Assembly (NCBI GenBank): GCA_013791745.1
Contig: VMTH01000044.1
Location: 1-35,594 of the forward strand
Origin: Candidatus Omnitrophota bacterium
Lineage (GTDB): Bacteria > CG03
DNA length: 35,594 nt
Reading direction: 5' to 3'
Below, one piece after another: positions 16,801 through 25,186 of the stretch. The notes under the pieces are model-generated. The model saw only the letters and a program-made list of their open reading frames with translations. It ran no database searches and was not told where the DNA came from. The translations under genes and the position numbers were made by a program. Positions within the stretch are counted from its first letter, which is position 1; every line of letters starts with the position of its first letter.

Positions 16801-19800
16801 TTTATGGCGCTAACCAATAAAGACGCTAAAATGGCGGTGGCTATACTCACCACAAAACAGCAGAATACAATAGCCGCAGAGCTGATAAACGAAAAAGATT
16901 TATCAAAAGAAATGCTTGATAAATTGGAGAAAAAATACGGAGCCTCCAACATAACAATAGTATCGAATTTCAACATAAAAAATCCCGAAAGTGCCGGAAT
17001 TAAAAAAAGCAAGTGGGTGACTGAATACAACATTTACAACAGAGAGAAAAAGAAAATAACAGCAGAACTGGCCGAGCCCGCGTTCCGCGTAGCGGAAGAC
17101 GAAAAGGATAATCTCGGTGACTTCTCATATCTTCATACACCGGAAGAAACGGATATCCTGACTCCCACAAACGAGGAAATACAAAGGGAATGGGCTGGAA
17201 TAACCAGAGAGGCGCTGAATATTTGGAACAAAGAAAGAGAAACAAATTTTTTCTATATGATAGAACATGGCGAAAATCCATTCGGAGTAACAGGTTCGGA
17301 AGACCCGTCGTTACCGCCACCACAGAGAGCATGGATAGCCGATGGATTGGGCGGAGAATGGGACGCGTTGCCGGATTTCGTCAAAAAAAAGCTCAACCAG
17401 GCAGATATCCGATCCAAAGCATATAAGGCCACACACGCCGATACAGGCGGAACCGACAGATATACCGAGAGCATGGGGATAGATGATTTCAATACCGTGA
17501 TAGACGCCCTGCATAAAGTGAAACCCATAGGCAAACGCCCGACCGTTGCCGGCCCGGTAGATCATGACTTCATAAACCATTATTTTACATCGCCTGAAGG
17601 CCAGAAAGCATTGAGGGATAACAGGGAAGGCGGCATAACAAGCAAAGACGTCAAAGAAGAAATAGCGCGCATGGCAAGAATTATGATACAATGGGATGAG
17701 CAGGCCCCTATCATTCAACCCACTGGAAACAGCAAAGTGCCTGTCGCGGTGTACAGACGAACTGTCGAAAACACACAATTCAAGAAAGATAACTCGCCAA
17801 TGCAGTGGGCTGGCGCAAAAGACCAAATGCTTGGATATATCCTGAACATTCTCGGCCTGCCAAGCGAACTGAATAAAGTGACGGCCGCGGGACTTGAAAA
17901 ACTATCCCGCTTTGAATATGTCTATGACGTATTCGGGGGCTCGGGTTATATGACACTGCTTGCGCAAGAACTATTCAAGGACGCCGAAACAAACCTCAAC
18001 GAACTGGACGCCGACATGCAAAAGATATGGGCAACCATAAAAACCAACCCGGAAGGCGTAAAGGCGCGAATAGCCGAATTAAGCACGTGGATCCATATGC
18101 CCATGAAAAGTGTTCCTGTAGATTGGTGGAATCATCTCAAAGAGAAATTCGGCAAATATTATTGGGCGACCGATGAACTATGGACAGCCGCAACGATATT
18201 AAAAAACAACACAGGGCGTGACACTACAACAAAAATATCTCCAACCAAAGTCCACGAAATATGGAACTCCATAACCCCATACAGCCGGAAACTTAATAAA
18301 GCAAATATAGAACAAAGGGACGCCATAGAAATAATAGACGAAGCCCTAAAATTTCCACAGAACAAAGCGGAAAAAACTCTACTTATACTTGACCCTCCAT
18401 ATCTTTGGACATCAGGATACAAGCACGGCGCCAACTTCGAAAGACCCGCCGGATTTATGGAACTGCTCGATAAGCTGGAACAATTAAATAAAAAGGGAAT
18501 ATCCTTTATGTTTTTTAATTCAGAACCGGCGTCAGTATTCCCACGCGTCATATACGACTGGTCGCAATACCTGAAATTCGACGAAATGCAGCGGAGACTA
18601 AATGAACTCGCCGAAATGCCCGGTATGACAGTCCTTCGCATGGTGGCCCCGGCTGGCGTAGCCTCGTCTAAATTTGTTCCGAGAAAAGAAATAATCATCA
18701 CCAACCTTGAAACCGGAGGATATAAAGCAGGAAAGATAAAGAAACTCCCGTGGAGTAAAGTATCGGACTACATTAAGGTCACGAAAATCGGAATTGAACT
18801 GATAGGACAAGAAATAAAAGGCGCCCCCATAGAAAACCCCCTTACCACCAAACAAAAGAGAATGATCGCGGTATTGGCGAAAAACACTCCGTTCCAGTGG
18901 GAAGGCGATTACACTCACGAATTCCGGCAATTCGCCGAAAGGACAATTGGGAAAAAGCGCCTAACACTGATGACCGAAACCGAAGGCAAAGAACTCATCA
19001 GCGCCATTATGAAATACAAGAAAATAAACCGCGAGATAACCAACAGGACGCGAACAATGAATATGTCGCCGGCACTCTTGAAACAACAGATACACTCAAT
19101 ATTTCCCGACAAGCGCCGGATATCCGAACTTAACGACGAACAGCTCAAAATACTGAATGAATCGCTTACCCTATATGAACACACCGAAAGTGTCCCCATG
19201 CTTCATCTGATACGATACACTTCGGACTGGCTCGGCACATGGGCGGGCAGACAGAAAAGCCCAGCAGCAATGAACCTATACCACTCATTCAAAAGCCTTG
19301 AAGCCAACACAAAAGACGGCAGGGAATGGCGACTGAAACTGATACAGCAATTCAGAGAAGTATTCGAGGGAATGAACGCAAAACAGCGGGAAAAGATATT
19401 CAATTTTATGCACCGACCCAAAGGCACGACAATGGCTGAATTTATGGCAGAACGCGAAACCTATGGCCTGACAGACGCGGAAAAGAAAGCGGCCCTGCAG
19501 GCCCGCGAGCTATGGAACCGGCTATTCAAAGCCGCCGGCATGAAGGGGGAGAGATATTGGAAAGAATACCAGCCCCTCATCTTCCGCATGCTCAAAGACC
19601 CCGATACCGTAATAAAAGAATTCCGTCACCTTCCAAAAAAAGAGGTCGAGATGTTCTTCGAGAAACAGAGAATAGCCGAAGGCGACTTCATACTCGCCGG
19701 CGCCGAACAATTGACAGACCCCATAGAACTGTTTGAAATATATTCTGCGGGAGTGGTAAAAAAGAAATACATATGGCCGGCCGCGGCAAACGTGGAGAAA

Positions 19801-21252
19801 TACTTCCCGCTCGTTCCCAAAACCGTGAGAAACGCGATGTCATATATTTTGAATGATTTACTCGGTAAACAACACCCATTAGTAGAACAAATTGACGCCG
19901 GACTGCAGCGCGCCGTTCAGGCGGCTATTGACAACAAATTGGGGAGAGCAGTTAAAACCGAAGAAGCCCTCAACTGGCTCGGCTTTACAACCCGCGGGAG
20001 AATGATTGACGGAAATATATCGACACTCCGGGACTTGGTATATGCCGACCTGATAGGAACACTCGGATCAGCCATAAAGAATACCACGCAGGAAACACAT
20101 ATAATCGCGGAATATGGCGGAGTAAAATGGAGTCGCGCGGCCTGGCGGAGTAAAACCGCAAAAGGCAGACAGGAAACAGACGAGGCCGATATCTATACCC
20201 TCGGCGTTGGCGTTAAATTCAGCAAAGGCAAAGGCGCTATAGGCGAAGCTTCTCAAGTAATGACAACCCTGTTCAGAGCAAAAGACAAAGGCAGTCGCCA
20301 GAAGGCATACCTCTGCGGAATAATAACGGCAGAAGACTGGGTGCCTAAATATGAAGCCGGGAAGATAACGGCAGACGAATTGGCGAGCAAACTAAAATTC
20401 ACATTGAGAACAGACGCTCAATACCAAATAGGAATGATGGTTATACTGGACGACCCAAAAGCGTATACCGAACCGGTTATCAATAACCTGACAAAAAGGG
20501 TAAGAGATAAAATACTGAAACTGAAAGAAACCGACCCCATTGCCGCAAAGATATTCTATCTCGGTCACCTTTCCGGCTATTGGGCGCAAGCAATGACACA
20601 ATACCCATATTACGCCGAAGAAACGGAAGCGCTTTATCGCGGGCCGGCAGGTAAACTGCTGGGGACATTCGGAACATGGCCTCCCCGTTTTGCCGCTATG
20701 GTAAACCGGTGGGCTCACGGCGGGGCTGACGGACGCAAGGCATTCATCAGATATATCCTGCAATGGATTTTAATAATAACAGCAGGTTCGACGATGGGTA
20801 TCAATTTCAAGAAATGGATAGGCCCTGCATCGTGGAGAATAGGGAACGGTTTTGCCACTGTACTTGGTGCCCCCGGTTATCTGGCGTTGGCTATCTCAAG
20901 TTATGTAGGCAGTATTATGACCGACAGTAAATGGGATTTAACAAAAGCAAATGATTGGATGTATAAAATGAGAGGAAGTATACGCGCCCCCGGACAAAGG
21001 CAAATCAAATCAACTGTCGAAGCCCTAACCACCCCGGGATTAACAGACTGGGAAAGATTAAAGATATTCACGCAAATGCCCCAGACTGAAGAATTTTCAG
21101 AGAAGCGCCGGAAGATAAAGCGAGATGTAAAAAAGGCAATAAAAAGTAAATCAACATACCAGGGCGGAACAGTACGAACCGGATCGTCCGGCGAAACCGT
21201 GAGAAGCGGAGGAACAGTAAGCACCAGAAGCGGCGGAACCGTGAGGAGATAA
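13801..21252 (+). CDS. giant polyvalent internal protein: sigma-70 factor, JAMM peptidase, adenine methyltransferase
   Basis: At 2483 residues this is the largest gene. Residues 4-38 carry three copies of SAD-x-FLGIKP; residues 40-150 are Pro/Gln/Met-rich. About 550-645 is sigma region 2 (SFADLVQAGNIGTMKAY, KFSTYAYKSIR), 645-720 resembles region 3, and 725-785 is region 4 with its helix-turn-helix (DIADEFKISKTRVGQI). About 855-965 is a RadC-like JAMM domain with the full set E904, H926, H928, S936 and D939 (GHNHPSGNPEASTND). About 1320-1640 is a Dam-like N6-adenine methyltransferase with QWAGAK (1335-1340), DVFGGSGYM and DPPY (1531-1534). The remaining 840 residues are helical with hydrophobic stretches near 2315-2385 and end in SGGTVR-like repeats. 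The order and size fit a polyvalent protein delivered with DNA. Internal cleavage by the JAMM domain is inference. Confidence 0.88.
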   Translation: MALSADEFLGIKPKRKAQSADAFLGIKPSADEFLGIQEEQTPKPYAGLTPEQIQVEKERQRQAGTMPQTPQEQFIPMPEGGPRRDVFQQPPQIQPPIAQAPGAIQIPQAMQMPTPQQQGMQMPSMPVPQQMQPQPGPQMLPEQVEQLRQSVQPGEMAKMMWQGAVEGGATAASGFTGIYKVGEQIIKGEDLLTSMQTATDAIQKGQTLGDLLREGYEPQTKSVFQNFVAYAGRDLTAWALDTITNPKELAELYLWSKGIGMIRRAGVTGVNAIAEKFVDSPGVLGKLSRAGLAERKLADVLPKYTEADAVAIRKFFYNVDNKFGRGAADRVWRSLYEKGKTWEKSRVTSLIQKIKGAGAEKRTELLAKEILGQVKKAPVQRVSEGITGGEVKARLGQWGGGGIGKIKTPKGASTALEQIDDLIKTRASLPTKPTAEMPNPDAVLNDITGAINSAVKAAGEYFKSVGEEAFRYASGETLKNKIIDLVKKNPELREHLDIQVLMPAAVSPAAKPAEVKPAIVSEEAPEEEYVAPTAEQEETARILGTAELTKEEIAQGKQASVGRLISSIAKTEQRGNPSISFADLVQAGNIGTMKAYKNYIPGETKFSTYAYKSIRSAIREEIARQKNLITYPQSVRRKLNRVYKAIFEIQQDTGIVDRIPPTSRIAARTGMLNKEIDELLSTQLTRMEKLEQQEEGQKTTYIETLPGTEARQVEITEIKDRVSHLTKGLSERELQIIDLKYGLTSGSTMNVRDIADEFKISKTRVGQIIDIAISKMKARAGITTEATDEQITMLFEHKRALTETVQTELTFGTTKKRDAGALEMIKNMDLNKEREQVVLKEIKIKHIKTEGWKITDDKSAVKFVNLIRHPGIEHFTIIYTDKTGKIITYKVFSSGAVDYVDVKELYPILSRDMKADPNIVNFWIGHNHPSGNPEASTNDRILMKALTKIPKFAGHIITDHKTYTSIGKDGSERLKQQTQKLEDWSGVESSIKSINDIANSFMALTNKDAKMAVAILTTKQQNTIAAELINEKDLSKEMLDKLEKKYGASNITIVSNFNIKNPESAGIKKSKWVTEYNIYNREKKKITAELAEPAFRVAEDEKDNLGDFSYLHTPEETDILTPTNEEIQREWAGITREALNIWNKERETNFFYMIEHGENPFGVTGSEDPSLPPPQRAWIADGLGGEWDALPDFVKKKLNQADIRSKAYKATHADTGGTDRYTESMGIDDFNTVIDALHKVKPIGKRPTVAGPVDHDFINHYFTSPEGQKALRDNREGGITSKDVKEEIARMARIMIQWDEQAPIIQPTGNSKVPVAVYRRTVENTQFKKDNSPMQWAGAKDQMLGYILNILGLPSELNKVTAAGLEKLSRFEYVYDVFGGSGYMTLLAQELFKDAETNLNELDADMQKIWATIKTNPEGVKARIAELSTWIHMPMKSVPVDWWNHLKEKFGKYYWATDELWTAATILKNNTGRDTTTKISPTKVHEIWNSITPYSRKLNKANIEQRDAIEIIDEALKFPQNKAEKTLLILDPPYLWTSGYKHGANFERPAGFMELLDKLEQLNKKGISFMFFNSEPASVFPRVIYDWSQYLKFDEMQRRLNELAEMPGMTVLRMVAPAGVASSKFVPRKEIIITNLETGGYKAGKIKKLPWSKVSDYIKVTKIGIELIGQEIKGAPIENPLTTKQKRMIAVLAKNTPFQWEGDYTHEFRQFAERTIGKKRLTLMTETEGKELISAIMKYKKINREITNRTRTMNMSPALLKQQIHSIFPDKRRISELNDEQLKILNESLTLYEHTESVPMLHLIRYTSDWLGTWAGRQKSPAAMNLYHSFKSLEANTKDGREWRLKLIQQFREVFEGMNAKQREKIFNFMHRPKGTTMAEFMAERETYGLTDAEKKAALQARELWNRLFKAAGMKGERYWKEYQPLIFRMLKDPDTVIKEFRHLPKKEVEMFFEKQRIAEGDFILAGAEQLTDPIELFEIYSAGVVKKKYIWPAAANVEKYFPLVPKTVRNAMSYILNDLLGKQHPLVEQIDAGLQRAVQAAIDNKLGRAVKTEEALNWLGFTTRGRMIDGNISTLRDLVYADLIGTLGSAIKNTTQETHIIAEYGGVKWSRAAWRSKTAKGRQETDEADIYTLGVGVKFSKGKGAIGEASQVMTTLFRAKDKGSRQKAYLCGIITAEDWVPKYEAGKITADELASKLKFTLRTDAQYQIGMMVILDDPKAYTEPVINNLTKRVRDKILKLKETDPIAAKIFYLGHLSGYWAQAMTQYPYYAEETEALYRGPAGKLLGTFGTWPPRFAAMVNRWAHGGADGRKAFIRYILQWILIITAGSTMGINFKKWIGPASWRIGNGFATVLGAPGYLALAISSYVGSIMTDSKWDLTKANDWMYKMRGSIRAPGQRQIKSTVEALTTPGLTDWERLKIFTQMPQTEEFSEKRRKIKRDVKKAIKSKSTYQGGTVRTGSSGETVRSGGTVSTRSGGTVRR

Positions 21253-21255
21253 AAT

Positions 21256-21423
21256 ATGGCACTATGGACAATAACAACCCGCGACACGACTGACTGGCCG
21301 TTGAGCAAAAGAGGCGGCTGGTTCACGGGGCAGTGGTTTATATCCGGTTGGTTTTCACCAGACGGTGTAATCGATAAATGGACAAAGACAGTAAAATCTG
21401 TTATAAGCTGGGTAGTAAAATAA
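21256..21423 (+). CDS. small Trp-rich protein (55 aa)
   Basis: A 55-codon ORF follows a GAGGAG site 7 bases upstream, four bases after the giant gene. The product contains seven tryptophans (LWTITTRDTTDWPLSKRGGW is the N-terminal part) and several Gly and Thr, with no long hydrophobic run. No family is recognised. A good ribosome binding site at both its start and the start of the next gene, with matching spacing, supports it as real. It may be a minor structural protein. Confidence 0.6.
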   Translation: MALWTITTRDTTDWPLSKRGGWFTGQWFISGWFSPDGVIDKWTKTVKSVISWVVK

Positions 21424-21435
21424 AGGAGGCGGAAT

Positions 21436-21726
21436 ATGGCAGGCATCGACACGACTAACGGATATTTTAGAAAGCCGGCGTACGGCACATCCGGCGAAGC
21501 AGAGAAAGCCCTGTTTGACGCAGCTCTCGACCGCGCGGATGCGGAAATAGCATCACTAAAAGCCAGACTTGACGGGGGCGAAATAAGACGCCTGACGACC
21601 GCTCAAATACAGGCGATATGTTCCGGCGGAGACGCCACAAAAGTAAGGATATTTTTTAACACCTCCCGGGGAACGGAGGGCACTTTGGAAATGTGGATTG
21701 GGTGGTCGCTTGCGAAGCCGCTATAG
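21436..21726 (+). CDS. hypothetical virion-region protein (96 aa)
   Basis: The 96-residue product has a short N-terminal Gly/Tyr-rich segment, a helix that can form a coiled coil (KALFDAALDRADAEIASLKA), and a C-terminal beta part ending in LEMWIGWSLAKPL. The ribosome binding site AAAGGAGG is strong. A coiled coil plus a beta tip suggests a small trimeric appendage, but no family is recognised. It lies in the operon between the giant protein and the long fibre. Confidence 0.55.
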   Translation: MAGIDTTNGYFRKPAYGTSGEAEKALFDAALDRADAEIASLKARLDGGEIRRLTTAQIQAICSGGDATKVRIFFNTSRGTEGTLEMWIGWSLAKPL

Positions 21727-21735
21727 GAGATATAT

Positions 21736-23964
21736 ATGAAAAAAATACTGCTCGGTTTATTTTTATCTGTAGCGATATTATCGGCATGGTCTGACTCATT
21801 TTATCAGCCCGTTTACAACGACACTACCACACCGACAACTGTCGATTACCATGTGGCCGGCAGATTCTTCATAGGCCCGTCAACATATACATATGGCGTA
21901 GCGATATCATCATGGCAGATACGACTGCAGGACGGCACAATCATAACCTCAACGGCGGCATTCGCAGGAGCGGATAACCTAACATCTGAAATAGCAAGAG
22001 CAACCGCAAGAGAGAATGACATAGCAGTATCCACCGGAAATATACAAACGGACTTAGACATCGCAGAGGCGCGGCTTGTTTCCGTGGGAGTGGATACCGG
22101 CACGATAAAGGCGGCGCTGAACGCGGAAATTACGGATACCGATACAAACTTCGGGAATGTAGCCATAGATACCACGACATTGGGGACTGACCTTACTACC
22201 GAAATATCTGACAGGCAGACAGGTGATAGCGACCTCGGTTATTCTACGGGAGTTATAAGCGGGCAGATAGACAGTTTGCAAACACAAATATCAAATAATG
22301 ATGACGCGATAGAGGCACTCGGCGTAAGCACAGGCACAATATATGCGGCATTGCAGTCAACAGGTGCGGCTCTCTCCGCGGAGATTACAAGGGCGACCGA
22401 TAGGGAAAATGATATAGCCGTAGGCACAGGAACAAATAAAACGGCAATAGATTTGAATACATCGGGCGTTGCTGATTTGCGTGTTTCAACGGGCACGAAT
22501 TATGCGGCGATAAATTCTACGGCGGCGGCATTGACGGCGGAGATAGCAAGGGCGGTTGCGAGAGAAAACAATATAGCGTATTCAACGGGAACAACCTATG
22601 CGGCGTTGCAGGCGACATTCACATATTTGAATGAATATAAACTTGGAGTAACAGCGAAAGCCGCGGACAGCGAATTACTTGCCGGCAGGAATTACGACGC
22701 TTTTGTTTCTACTATGGGCGATACGATGAGCGGAGATTTAATTATAGAAGGATATGCGAATCCGATGAGCAACAGAAAATCGCTGATGTTAAAAGACAAG
22801 TATAGTGGTTTTGGCGGAACAATTACGGTGGACAGTGAGGGATTAAAAGTAATTAGTTCTGGGCAGTTAATACTTTATGGCGAGGATACAGCAGGTTTAT
22901 ATATCACATCTGACGGATGCGTTTTTCTAAAAAATGTGGAATTTGACCCCAATTTAACTCTAAGTATGAACGAAGGAAAAATCACAAACATCTCCACATC
23001 CCCCGTAAACAACGGCGACGCCTCAACAAAGGGCTACACGGATTACGCTATAATGAAGGCGACGGACGCAATCGGCGGCGGTTCAGGTGATATGACAAAA
23101 GCCGTCTATGATACCGACGCAAATAATGTCGTTGACAATGTTCAAAAGCGATATGTTTATTTCTCAAAAGTGGGAGAACTCTCATCTTTTACCGGAGATA
23201 GTTGGGGAAGTGATTTTAGACTTTTGCCGGATACCTACACCCTTACAAAAGCGTATATTATGCAGGGGTCGACAGGAACAACAGATACTATTATACACGT
23301 CGGAAATCAGGATAATCTTGAGATAGCGGCGTTCACAATTCCGGTGGGAGCTGATTGCGTAGAATTATCAACGAGCGTGGTTTTTAATAAATGCGATATA
23401 ATAAATTATCACATAGACGATATAGCAACTCCGACAAACTTAATGGTATGGAACGCCGGATTTGAGGACTCTCAAACAGGCGTAGCGGGTTCATCGTGGA
23501 CAGAATTAGGAACAGCGGCGAGTATAGGCAGGCAATCAGATTTTGCGCACAAAGGAACTTATTCCTGCCGCTTTGATAATTTAACGACTTCCTATTCTGG
23601 CAGGTGGATAGCATATTCCACGGTCACAATAACAGCGACGGAAACCTATACTGTATCGGCTTGGTTCAGGACGAATTACGCCACCACTACTAATATACGA
23701 TTGTATATTGACCTGTTTGACGCAGGCAATAATCTTGTCGGAACAGTGACAAGCGGAGCGACTAATTTAACAAGCGATAGCACGTGGGGGGGAATTTCAA
23801 TATCAACGACAGCGGCGAGCAATGTTACGCAGGGAAGATTAAATATAGACGCAAACGAAAGTATAAATAACGATGCCGAAGTATGGATAGACCAATGCCT
23901 TGTGGGTATAAATATCCCTGCTATCAGTAATCTTGCTATAACGCTGGAGCTTGAAAAGCAATGA
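21736..23964 (+). CDS. long tail fibre with signal peptide and lectin-like C-terminus
   Basis: A 742-residue protein. Residues 1-20 are a Sec-type signal peptide (KKILLGLFLSVAILSAWS). Residues about 25-75 are beta-rich (SSWQIRLQDGTIITSTAAF). Residues about 80-300 consist of repeated units built on STGTIYAALQSTGAALSAEI and RATDRENDIAVGTGT, a fibrous coiled-coil-like region. A further beta domain follows, and residues about 565-740 (NAGFEDSQTG, SYSCRFDNLTTSYSG, ending with EVWIDQCLVGI) have the look of a carbohydrate-binding jelly-roll of the CBM4/9 type. It would bind host surface glycan. The signal peptide suggests export before assembly or a moron-like function, which is unusual. Its stop overlaps the next ATG. 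Confidence 0.7.
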   Translation: MKKILLGLFLSVAILSAWSDSFYQPVYNDTTTPTTVDYHVAGRFFIGPSTYTYGVAISSWQIRLQDGTIITSTAAFAGADNLTSEIARATARENDIAVSTGNIQTDLDIAEARLVSVGVDTGTIKAALNAEITDTDTNFGNVAIDTTTLGTDLTTEISDRQTGDSDLGYSTGVISGQIDSLQTQISNNDDAIEALGVSTGTIYAALQSTGAALSAEITRATDRENDIAVGTGTNKTAIDLNTSGVADLRVSTGTNYAAINSTAAALTAEIARAVARENNIAYSTGTTYAALQATFTYLNEYKLGVTAKAADSELLAGRNYDAFVSTMGDTMSGDLIIEGYANPMSNRKSLMLKDKYSGFGGTITVDSEGLKVISSGQLILYGEDTAGLYITSDGCVFLKNVEFDPNLTLSMNEGKITNISTSPVNNGDASTKGYTDYAIMKATDAIGGGSGDMTKAVYDTDANNVVDNVQKRYVYFSKVGELSSFTGDSWGSDFRLLPDTYTLTKAYIMQGSTGTTDTIIHVGNQDNLEIAAFTIPVGADCVELSTSVVFNKCDIINYHIDDIATPTNLMVWNAGFEDSQTGVAGSSWTELGTAASIGRQSDFAHKGTYSCRFDNLTTSYSGRWIAYSTVTITATETYTVSAWFRTNYATTTNIRLYIDLFDAGNNLVGTVTSGATNLTSDSTWGGISISTTAASNVTQGRLNIDANESINNDAEVWIDQCLVGINIPAISNLAITLELEKQ

Positions 23965-24311
23965 AAAAACTATTTACTCTTTTAGCATTATTTTTTCTTG
24001 CCTTATTTTCTATTGCGGCGAGGGCATCTCAATGGAGTAAAGTTAGAAAAGCATACTTAAAAGCTCATCCTGTTTGCGAGGTTTGCGGTAGTAAGAAAAA
24101 ATTACAGGTTCATCATATAATTCCTTACGCAGAGGATAAGTCGCTGGAGCTTGAGCCGAGCAACCTAATAACGCTTTGCAGTCGGTGTCATTTGATTTTT
24201 GGACACTTTGGAAACTACAAAACATATAATCCTTTTGTTCGGGAAGACGCCGAATGGTTTAGAAAAAGAATGAAAAACGCGAAGATTATTGACGGAGATT
24301 TAGAAACGTGA
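23961..24311 (+). CDS. HNH endonuclease with N-terminal signal peptide
   Basis: A 116-residue protein. Residues 1-22 are a Lys-start hydrophobic segment (KKLFTLLALFFLALFSIAA, then RAS), which looks like a cleavable Sec signal. The rest is a compact HNH domain: C39-x2-C42 and C73-x2-C76 bind structural zinc, H51-H52 (LQVHHIIPY) and N68 with H77 supply the active site. The C-terminal FGHFGNYKTYNPFVREDAEW block is usual in small phage HNH proteins near lysis genes. Without the leader the protein would stay in the cytoplasm; with it, it would go to the periplasm. It is coupled to the fibre gene by ATGA. Nuclease class is firm, location is inference. Confidence 0.8.
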   Translation: MKKLFTLLALFFLALFSIAARASQWSKVRKAYLKAHPVCEVCGSKKKLQVHHIIPYAEDKSLELEPSNLITLCSRCHLIFGHFGNYKTYNPFVREDAEWFRKRMKNAKIIDGDLET

Positions 24312-24490
24312 TTGCCGACGAAATACGGGAACGGTTGGAAAAAATAGAGAAGGCCCTCGAACGCCTCGATATGGGGAATGTTATTTACAAGGAATTGACG
24401 GGTCATTATAATCGGCTGAAGGATGATATGAAAAAAGATATCGATGAGATAAAAAAAATACTTGATGGAGGTGATGATGGCGACACTTAA
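24308..24490 (+). CDS. small coiled-coil protein, GTG start
   Basis: A 60-codon ORF starts with GTG overlapping the HNH stop (GTGA). The product is one long charged helix (ERLEKIEKALERLDMGN, then KDDMKKDIDEIKKILDGG), a coiled coil without membrane segment or signal. It overlaps the following membrane-protein start by 14 bases. Such small helical proteins often accompany holins or spanins, but no specific family is recognised. Confidence 0.55.
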   Translation: MIADEIRERLEKIEKALERLDMGNVIYKELTGHYNRLKDDMKKDIDEIKKILDGGDDGDT

Positions 24491-24716
24491 ATTGAACGGT
24501 TACGCCCCGTGGCTTATGCTGATACTTGTTTTAGCGACAACGGCGGGGGCAATTCTGGTAAAAACCGGGGGCGTAAAAGAACGGATAAACAACAATTCCG
24601 CGCGAATATCCGGCAACACGGCTGACATAAAAGAATTGGACAAAATCTTCAATACTACGATAAAGCAAATATCAGAGGACTTGGGAAAGATTAAGCAGGC
24701 AGTGGGGGTTAAATGA
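24477..24716 (+). CDS. small membrane protein, holin candidate
   Basis: The preferred start is ATG at 24477, 5 bases after GGAGG (24467-24471); upstream TTG/ATG codons in frame lack spacing. The 79-residue product has one hydrophobic segment at residues about 9-30 (APWLMLILVLATTAGAILV) followed by a soluble helical coiled-coil-like tail. A single membrane pass with an amphipathic tail next to an endolysin gene suggests a holin or an inner-membrane spanin component. Topology is not resolved, and spanin pairs normally include a lipoprotein, which is not evident. It sits in the lysis block. Confidence 0.6.
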   Translation: MATLKLNGYAPWLMLILVLATTAGAILVKTGGVKERINNNSARISGNTADIKELDKIFNTTIKQISEDLGKIKQAVGVK

Positions 24717-24796
24717 TTTTCAATATCCCGGAATTTTGGTATAGTGTAGCAGGGGCATTGATTGTTGTATACGCAATAAGGAGTTTACTGAAATGA
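24713..24796 (+). CDS. 27-aa single-pass membrane peptide
   Basis: A 27-codon ORF whose ATG overlaps the previous stop and whose TGA overlaps the endolysin ATG (ATGA at both ends). The product has one hydrophobic helix (WYSVAGALIVVYAIRSLL) with a short charged end. The tight double overlap is hard to explain otherwise and argues for translation by coupling. It could be a pinholin- or holin-like accessory, or simply a translational bridge. The size is below usual gene-calling limits. Confidence 0.5.
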   Translation: MIFNIPEFWYSVAGALIVVYAIRSLLK

Positions 24797-25176
24797 CGAC
24801 AGAACAATGGATGACGATTAAGCATTTCACCTATCGTGAATTTGTATCACCAGATACCGGCGAGGAGAATATGGATTATCGTATGGTTCATTTTCTTGAT
24901 ATTATGAGGCAGATATTAGGCTTTCCGATAGTGATAACCAGCGGGTATAGAACGCCGGAATATAATGCGAAGATTGGCGGAGTGGCGGACAGCGCCCATT
25001 TGCGCGGACTGGCGGTTGATATAAAATGCGTGAGCTCATTTACGCGCTGGAAGATAGTAAATTTTGTTATGAATTGGTATAATGGCGTAGAGGTAAGAAG
25101 GGCTGGGATTGGCGATACTTTTCTGCATATCGATATAGACAGCAGTTTGCCAAATCCCGTGATGTGGACATATTAA
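24793..25176 (+). CDS. endolysin, peptidase M15A (D-Ala-D-Ala carboxypeptidase-like)
   Basis: A 127-residue M15A peptidase. The motif SGYRTPEYNAKIGGVADSAH contains the first zinc ligand H69, followed by G72-x3-D76 (RGLAVDIK) as the second, and LHIDID with H112 as the third. The C-terminal NPVMWTY is also typical. It cuts peptide cross-links of peptidoglycan. There is no signal peptide, so it should need a holin, and candidates lie immediately upstream. Length and residue set match active members of the family. The start is coupled to the 27-aa ORF. Confidence 0.87.
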   Translation: MTTEQWMTIKHFTYREFVSPDTGEENMDYRMVHFLDIMRQILGFPIVITSGYRTPEYNAKIGGVADSAHLRGLAVDIKCVSSFTRWKIVNFVMNWYNGVEVRRAGIGDTFLHIDIDSSLPNPVMWTY

Positions 25177-25186
25177 GGAGGATATT

